Shown here: one piece after another, positions 57,037 through 64,000 of the stretch | Numbering within the stretch: position 1 is the stretch's first letter | Layout of the letters: each line of letters begins with the position of its first letter | DNA from: Phycisphaerae bacterium | Lineage (GTDB): Bacteria > Planctomycetota > Phycisphaerae > Sedimentisphaerales > Anaerobacaceae | DNA: 64,000 bases | NCBI GenBank assembly: GCA_012744475.1 | Contig: JAAYBV010000101.1 | Coordinates: 1 to 64,000, forward strand | Direction of reading: 5' to 3' | Notes under the pieces: model-generated | Databases searched by the model: none | What the model was told of the DNA's origin: nothing | Seen by the model: the letters and a program-made list of their open reading frames with translations, nothing else | Translations under genes and position numbers: made by a program

Positions 57037-57142
57037 ACAGTCGCCAAGTATTGTGCCTAACCGTTGACTAACAGGTCAATTTGCCCTGATATCATGCTCT
57101 GCCTATCAGACATCGCCATCGGTGTGCTTTGCACGCCCTACG

Positions 57143-57727
57143 TCACTCTAGCCTCAGAGAGGCCGAGACCTTTCCGTCATTCCCAGAGGTCCAATACTTC
57201 GGCTGGCCGAGAATGACACTTCCGTCCGGAGCGAACTGGGCGGCGAATATCTCATTCTCAATTGTCATCAAGTCCCCAAGATTGCGCTTGGCGATCTCTC
57301 TGAAGGGGACCTTGATAACGCCAGGATTCATGTGGTGCACGTCATTCCTAAAGCTCCCACAGATTCGACGGGACGCATTGGCACAATTGATGGAGATGAT
57401 ACCTTGCTTGTGGAGTTCATCAATCAAATCGGGAATGCCTCTTGTCTTGCCGCCTTGGCCCTCCTTCTGAAGGCTAATATTGTTCGTTTCGGCAACGAAT
57501 CTCATCATACCTTCGTTGACGGCTTGGGTCACCATGACCGCGCTAATGAAATGACCGTCACGGTAAACCCTAATGCACTCGGCGGAGGCTGCGGAGAAAT
57601 GGTGGTGGGCAACAACGCCTTTGGGGTCCATCTCCAGGAATCTCTCGACTCGCTCCGCTATGGTTGCATTCAATTCGCCCCTGATGCGTTGTTCTACTTG
57701 AAACCGTTTCATTTGCCGTGAATCCAT
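57143..57727 (-). CDS. Hypothetical protein with HEPN-like RNxxxH motif
   Basis: MDSRQMKRFQVEQRIRGELNATIAERVERFLEMDPKGVVAHHHFSAASAECIRVYRDGHFISAVMVTQAVNEGMM...RRICGSFRNDVHHMNPGVIKVPF; start with good context at 57727. Confidence 0.65.
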   Translation of the reverse strand: MDSRQMKRFQVEQRIRGELNATIAERVERFLEMDPKGVVAHHHFSAASAECIRVYRDGHFISAVMVTQAVNEGMMRFVAETNNISLQKEGQGGKTRGIPDLIDELHKQGIISINCANASRRICGSFRNDVHHMNPGVIKVPFREIAKRNLGDLMTIENEIFAAQFAPDGSVILGQPKYWTSGNDGKVSASLRLE

Positions 57728-57753
57728 GTGCCAAGTCCTTCGTGCCCCAGTCT

Positions 57754-57777
57754 CGTAGGGTGTGCACCGCACACCAT
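57754..57777 (+). repeat. REP-like palindrome GTAGGGTGTGCANNGCACACC
   Basis: CGTAGGGTGTGCACCGCACACCAT; further copies at 57116-57142 and 57921-57943 (inverted), 59107-59130 and 59408-59431. Confidence 0.75.
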
Positions 57778-58005
57778 CTCTTCTCGAACAAGGCCAATGA
57801 TGAGGAGACCGCACCAGCCGGCGTTTGACCGGGTTGGGATGTACCGCCTGGCTTATATCGGCGAATGTAATCCGGCACGGGTCTGCCCTCCTATATGACA
57901 CCCTGTTCACTCGACAACCCGATGGTGTGCAATGCACACTACGCCTGCCCGGAGCGATCGAAAAGGAGCTCAAGAGCGCACCAGCATCGCGGCTGAGGCG
58001 CGTTG

Positions 58006-59031
58006 TTAGGGATCGCTTCCAGCCGGTTTGTTGGATGCAGCCTTTATGGTCCGCATCTGCATCATCAAATGCTCACCTCGCTTTGTAAGGCTCCAGAATA
58101 GGGCCATATTGCCCTTTGTCGTCTTTGTGTAATTGGTTGTGATTAAGCCGAGTGCTTGGAACTGCGTACGGACAGTCTGGAAGTCGTCATACTGCACCTC
58201 GACAGTTCGAACCGAACCTGAATGCGACATGCGGTACAGCGCGGAACCGAGCTTGAAATTGACGGAACGGTCATTGGGGTGCTCAAGAAGATAAGGGGCA
58301 ATCCGAGCGAACATCTCTCCCCATGACGCTCTGACCTTCCCGGTCTTCTCGTGCGATGCGTACCTATCTCTATCTGTCCATTCGAGCATTACCTCGTACA
58401 CGTCGTCGAGTCCAGCTAGGTCTTCGTTCTCCGGAATAGGCCTTGATTGTGCTTCTGCAAGACTCGCCTTCAGTTTGCTGTTCTCTTTCCTGAGCTCATT
58501 CAGATCGAGAAGGAGATCGTCCTGCGACACGTTGCTTGCTCGCACCCAGCCGACCGCCGGGTATATCTTGATCGTCTTCGAAAGGCTGAGTGCAACAAGT
58601 CCGGGGAGTTCGGCAGCTGACTTCCAGAACTTGACGAGGCGATTCTCAGACACACGGTTTCGAAAGGCATCCAGTTTCTCTCGGAGGACAGGGTCAATGT
58701 CTGATTTGCCAACCGGTATGTCGCCCGGCGACTCGTGTATGAAAGCCAGGACTTTCAGACCAATAGATATCGCATAGTCGTATTCCTGCTCTGTGTAGCT
58801 GATCCCCTCTGGCGTCAGCGATCCATAACGTCCTCCAATGATGAGGACGTAGTAGTCGCAGTCATCAATGACACGTTTTATGAATTCCCACTGCTCTTCG
58901 TCAGCAGCAGGGAAGAGCTCCATGCCAGCCGGGATGCAGTCCATCTCCATCAGGGCCTGAATCACCTTTTGGCGCTCCTGTTGCAGGTCCGCGTAGGTGG
59001 AGCTTACAAACACCTGAAATCGTTTGTCCAT
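58006..59031 (-). CDS. DUF4062 domain-containing protein
   Basis: [87 protein letters not shown] is a characteristic DUF4062 N-terminus. Confidence 0.88.
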   Translation of the reverse strand: MDKRFQVFVSSTYADLQQERQKVIQALMEMDCIPAGMELFPAADEEQWEFIKRVIDDCDYYVLIIGGRYGSLTPEGISYTEQEYDYAISIGLKVLAFIHESPGDIPVGKSDIDPVLREKLDAFRNRVSENRLVKFWKSAAELPGLVALSLSKTIKIYPAVGWVRASNVSQDDLLLDLNELRKENSKLKASLAEAQSRPIPENEDLAGLDDVYEVMLEWTDRDRYASHEKTGKVRASWGEMFARIAPYLLEHPNDRSVNFKLGSALYRMSHSGSVRTVEVQYDDFQTVRTQFQALGLITTNYTKTTKGNMALFWSLTKRGEHLMMQMRTIKAASNKPAGSDP

Positions 59032-59041
59032 AGTTCATACA

Positions 59042-59101
59042 TCCAACTCTCAGCATCAGCAGCGGCACGCAGCGCCGGCCGCTGCATGCCATTGTTGGGC
59101 A
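59042..59101 (-). other. attC-like integron recombination site
   Basis: Minus strand: GCCCAAC-AATGGCATGCAGCGGCCGGCGCTGCGTGCCGCTGCTGATGCTGAGA-GTTGGAT; RYYYAAC and GTTRRRY boxes, 60 bp, imperfect stem with unpaired bases; 10 nt upstream of the DUF4062 ATG. Confidence 0.6.
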
Positions 59102-59209
59102 GCCACGTAGGGTGTGCACCGCACACCATCACCACGTCGTGACGAGAATCCGCTGTCTCTCGCCTGCGACGCGAAGGCCCATGCGTTTCTCACAGCGATT
59201 GAAAATGAA

Positions 59210-59392
59210 CTACTCCTCGCCATTCATCAAGCGATCGAGTTCTTCCGGGTCCATCTGCTTGATGAGCTTCTCAATTTCCCTGTCGTAGGCGCGGTCGTTC
59301 GGGTCCCAACAATTCGGGTGTGTCTTACGTCCGTACTGCCTGAGGAATACGGCGATACGCGCTTTGAGCTTCTTTTGGTCACGCTTCGACAC
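59210..59392 (-). CDS. Small (60 aa) charged protein of unknown function
   Basis: GTG start: (M)SKRDQKKLKARIAVFLRQYGRKTHPNCWDPNDRAYDREIEKLIKQMDPEELDRLMNGEE; preceded by a GTTGGGT box. Confidence 0.55.
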   Translation of the reverse strand: MSKRDQKKLKARIAVFLRQYGRKTHPNCWDPNDRAYDREIEKLIKQMDPEELDRLMNGEE

Positions 59393-59783
59393 AAGGCTAC
59401 CCAACCACGTAGGGTGTGCATTGCACACCATCTCTTCTCGTCGCGGGTTTGGCCGGCACGACTTCCTGGGAGTATTATGGTGGCAACCGCACGGGAAACC
59501 AAGCGAAAAGCGGGGCGGGAGCGGTGCGGTTTGGCGTTGATCGGGTCTCGCATGAATCCCTCCGTGCGCGCTTTGGACGCAGGCGCGCTTCGATCCGCAT
59601 GGGCTAAAGCCCATCCTACGATTCGTTCGGGCGAGGGCGGTTTGGGGGTCGCCTTCGCCCGCTCGGTATATGTGTAACGACGCCGGCTGTTTCGCGTGGC
59701 GAGAGCGTCCCGCTCTTGCGTCGCACGGCCGTCTCGGCCGTGACATAGGGTACAAGGGCAGGATGCCCTCGCCACGACCAATC

Positions 59784-61712
<1,929 letters not shown>

Positions 61713-62029
61713 CACAAACGTCCTTTCCTTGGTACCGCATCGCGTTCGAAGCCATTCAGCAAGTGCGATCCGCCGGGCGAACCGCGCATGAGAAACAATC
61801 AGTCGGACAATTGGAAATGCAAAAAACGTGCCAGCAACTCCCGCGACGCGCCACAAACCATCTAACCCGTTTGCGTGTATGACCTTACGCACTGGACACC
61901 GTACCCATCAACGGGCCGGATCGGCGCGGAAGACCCCCGGATTGTCACGTTCTGTGCCATTTTGGCAGGGTGTTGGACGGCGTCTCCGTGCTGAGGCCCG
62001 CTTCGGCCACGTGATCGAGGGTTTTTGGT

Positions 62030-62058
62030 TTGCCGGGCACTTGTGGGCCCCCTATAAT
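62030..62058 (+). promoter_or_regulatory. Sigma70-like promoter upstream of tRNA-Leu
   Basis: TTGCCG-N17-TATAAT. Confidence 0.6.
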
Positions 62059-62192
62059 ACATCGTCCAGCTAATCGCAGGGAGCTGTGACAGGATGGCCG
62101 TGGAAGGTCCCGTCATCCCCATGGGGATTCGGTCGGCCTTCGAACCCGGTCAGGACAGATCAGATAGATTCATGTTCATGGCGCAACGCCTC

Positions 62193-62275
62193 GGCCGAGT
62201 GGCGGAATGGCAGACGCTGGGGCCTTAAAAGCCCCTGCTCGCAAGGGCGTGTGGGTTCGAATCCCACCTCGGCTA
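62193..62275 (+). tRNA. tRNA-Leu (anticodon TAA)
   Basis: GGCCGAGTGGCGGAATGGCAGACGCTGGGGCCTTAAAAGCCCCTGCTCGCAAGGGCGTGTGGGTTCGAATCCCACCTCGGCTA; cloverleaf with anticodon loop CTTAAAA and T-loop GGTTCGAATCC. Confidence 0.93.
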
Positions 62276-62364
62276 TTCTGCGTCCGCGACGGACAGCCCC
62301 CCGTCGCAACGGCCAGACAGCGCCGGACAACGGACGTGTGTCCAGAGATTGGAGAAGCTAAGTA

Positions 62365-63696
62365 ATGGCAGAAAAGGACCTTAAGCTCGTCGACACCGAA
62401 ACCCCCAACCTCCATCGCCAGACGTTCCCCTACAGTGAGTTCCCCAAGATCATCTTCAATTGCGAACGGGTCGAATACGAGATTCCCGATGAGATCTGGA
62501 TTACGGATACGACGTTTCGCGACGGCCAGCAGGCTCGGCCGCCATACAAGCCCGAGCAGATCCTTCGTATCTTCGACCTCCTGCACGATATCGACGGCGG
62601 GACCGGCCTGATCCGCCAGTGCGAGTTCTTCCTCTATTCCGAGCGGGACCGCAAGGCGGTCGAACTGTGCCAGGAACGGGGCTACCAATACCCCGAGATC
62701 ACCGGGTGGATTCGCGCTGTGGCCTCCGACTTCAAGCTCGTTTCGCAAATGGGCCTGAAGGAGACCGGCATCCTGACCTCCGCCAGCGACTATCACATCT
62801 TCCTGAAGCTGCGAAAGACGCGGTCGCAAGCCCTCAGCGCCTATCTCGATATCGTCAAGGCGTCGCTCGACAGCGGCGTTCGGCCTCGCTGCCACTTCGA
62901 AGACATCACGCGGGCTGATTTCGGCGGCTTCGTCCTGCCGTTCGCCAACGAACTGCTGAAGCTCGGCGAGGCCTACAACCAGCCGGTCAAGATCCGCCTG
63001 TGCGATACGCTGGGTTTCGGGCTTCCGTGGGCGGGAGTGGCCCTGCCTCGCAGCGTCCCGAAGCTGGTGCACGGCCTCCGCAGGATCGGGGTCGCGGCCG
63101 AGCAGCTCGAATGGCACGGCCACAACGACTTTCATAAGGTGCTTGTCGACGCTTCGACCGCCTGGCTCTATGGCTGCTGCGCCGCCAACGCGGCGATCTT
63201 CGGCTGTGGCGAACGCACGGGCAACCCGCCGCTCGAGGCCCTGGTCATCGAGCATGCCCAGTTGAAGGGCATGACCAGCGGCGTCAACTACGCGGCAATC
63301 ACCGAACTGGCCGACTACGTGCATAAGGAGATGAACTTCGAGATCCCGCGCAACTATCCGCTGGTCGGACGCGACTTCAACGTGACGCGAGCCGGCATCC
63401 ACGCCGACGGCCTGCTCAAGAACGAAGAGATCTACAACTGCTTCGACACCCAGAAACTGCTCAATCGCTCCGTCGGCGTGGCCATCACCGACAAGACGGG
63501 GGCGGCCGGCATCAAGCACTGGGTCGAGGCCCACTACGACATCCAGATCGCCAAGCACGATCCGCGCATCGTCTGGATCAAGGATCAGATCGACGCCGAG
63601 TACGCCGCCGACCGCGTCTCGGTGATCTCCGACGACGAGATGTTCGCCTGGATCCGCGAGGCCTTCGGGCCGGACCTGCCGCCAATGAGGCAATGA
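62365..63696 (+). CDS. HMGL-family carboxyltransferase (2-isopropylmalate synthase/Re-citrate synthase-like)
   Basis: DEIWITDTTFRDGQQARPPYKPEQILRIFDLLH...RLCDTLGFGLP...WHGHNDFHKVLVDASTAWLYGCCAANAAIFGCGERTGNPPLE. Confidence 0.85.
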   Translation: MAEKDLKLVDTETPNLHRQTFPYSEFPKIIFNCERVEYEIPDEIWITDTTFRDGQQARPPYKPEQILRIFDLLHDIDGGTGLIRQCEFFLYSERDRKAVELCQERGYQYPEITGWIRAVASDFKLVSQMGLKETGILTSASDYHIFLKLRKTRSQALSAYLDIVKASLDSGVRPRCHFEDITRADFGGFVLPFANELLKLGEAYNQPVKIRLCDTLGFGLPWAGVALPRSVPKLVHGLRRIGVAAEQLEWHGHNDFHKVLVDASTAWLYGCCAANAAIFGCGERTGNPPLEALVIEHAQLKGMTSGVNYAAITELADYVHKEMNFEIPRNYPLVGRDFNVTRAGIHADGLLKNEEIYNCFDTQKLLNRSVGVAITDKTGAAGIKHWVEAHYDIQIAKHDPRIVWIKDQIDAEYAADRVSVISDDEMFAWIREAFGPDLPPMRQ

Positions 63697-63725
63697 GAAT
63701 CCAACGCTGCTTCGGACTTGGGCTC

Positions 63726-64000
63726 ATGGACCAGATCAAGGCCGTTCTGTTTGACCTCGGAGAGACCCTGCTGAGCTTCGGCAAGTTCAGCAAGACCAGG
63801 TTGATCCTGCAGGGGGCGCGGTCGTCGTACGACTACCTGAGGGAGCAGGACCAGCCCGTTGGGAGTTTCGCGGGGTATTTCCTGCGTTATCTTGTGCGGC
63901 TGCGCGTACGCTACTTCCTGGCCGAATTCCGGGGCAAAGACTTCGATTCGCTGGCCCTGCTCCAGCGGATCGGACGCAGGGAGGGCATCGATTTGCCCCG
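63726..64000 (+). CDS. HAD-family hydrolase, truncated by window end
   Basis: MDQIKAVLFDLGETLLSFGKFSKTRLILQGARSSYDYLREQ; HAD motif I DLGET; no stop before 64000. Confidence 0.8.
   Translation, partial: MDQIKAVLFDLGETLLSFGKFSKTRLILQGARSSYDYLREQDQPVGSFAGYFLRYLVRLRVRYFLAEFRGKDFDSLALLQRIGRREGIDLP

Noticed and set aside
57060-57143. Full attC site using GCCTAAC at 57055
   Set aside because: No partner GTTRRRY box within a plausible distance on the plus strand; kept only as a partial box supporting the array.
59227-59781. 184-aa and 181-aa minus-strand ORFs (also 59210-59755)
   Set aside because: They read through a REP-like palindrome and a GTTGGGT box; only the 60-aa 3' part of the 59210 frame looks coding.
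62176-63693. 505-aa minus-strand ORF
   Set aside because: Antisense to the HMGL-family gene and the tRNA; no domain.

Overview
The window is 64 kb of GC-rich bacterial chromosome. Its gene content (ECF sigma factor with a coupled anti-sigma-like protein, DUF2723 mannosyltransferase-like protein, TIGR03790 protein, KamA-like enzyme, secreted ADP-ribosylglycohydrolase-like protein, many shadow ORFs) suggests Planctomycetota or a relative; this taxonomic call is inference. Main blocks are: (1) 1-9.8 kb, ankyrin lipoprotein, heparinase-like protein, S41 peptidase, ECF sigma/anti-sigma pair and a SagB-nitroreductase/DJ-1 fusion; (2) about 12-31 kb, an exopolysaccharide/O-antigen cluster, mostly on the minus strand, including a bifunctional fucokinase/GDP-fucose pyrophosphorylase; (3) 31.6-43.3 kb, ADP-ribosylglycohydrolase-like protein, DgkA, ParB with two upstream parS sites, ankyrin protein, CysK, TopA, a Gly/Gln-rich secreted protein and an orphan GroES-like protein; (4) 43.7-47.5 kb, an accessory module of small helical protein, trypsin-NACHT STAND NTPase and COG2521-like methyltransferase, with overlapping reading frames; (5) 47.5-54.5 kb, housekeeping genes (fmt, def, lptB, phosphoesterase, yidC, mnmE); (6) 54.5-59.8 kb, an accessory stretch with an HNH-AP2 gene between inverted repeats, then a cassette-like array (HEPN-like, DUF4062, small ORF) with a well-formed attC-like site and REP-like palindromes; (7) dnaK, tRNA-Leu, an HMGL-family enzyme and the start of a HAD hydrolase. 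The best candidate for an undescribed system is the trypsin-NACHT/methyltransferase module at 43676-47527. Next are the integron-like array and several short-period phased palindromic intergenic repeats. All calls come from reading the sequence; no searches were run.
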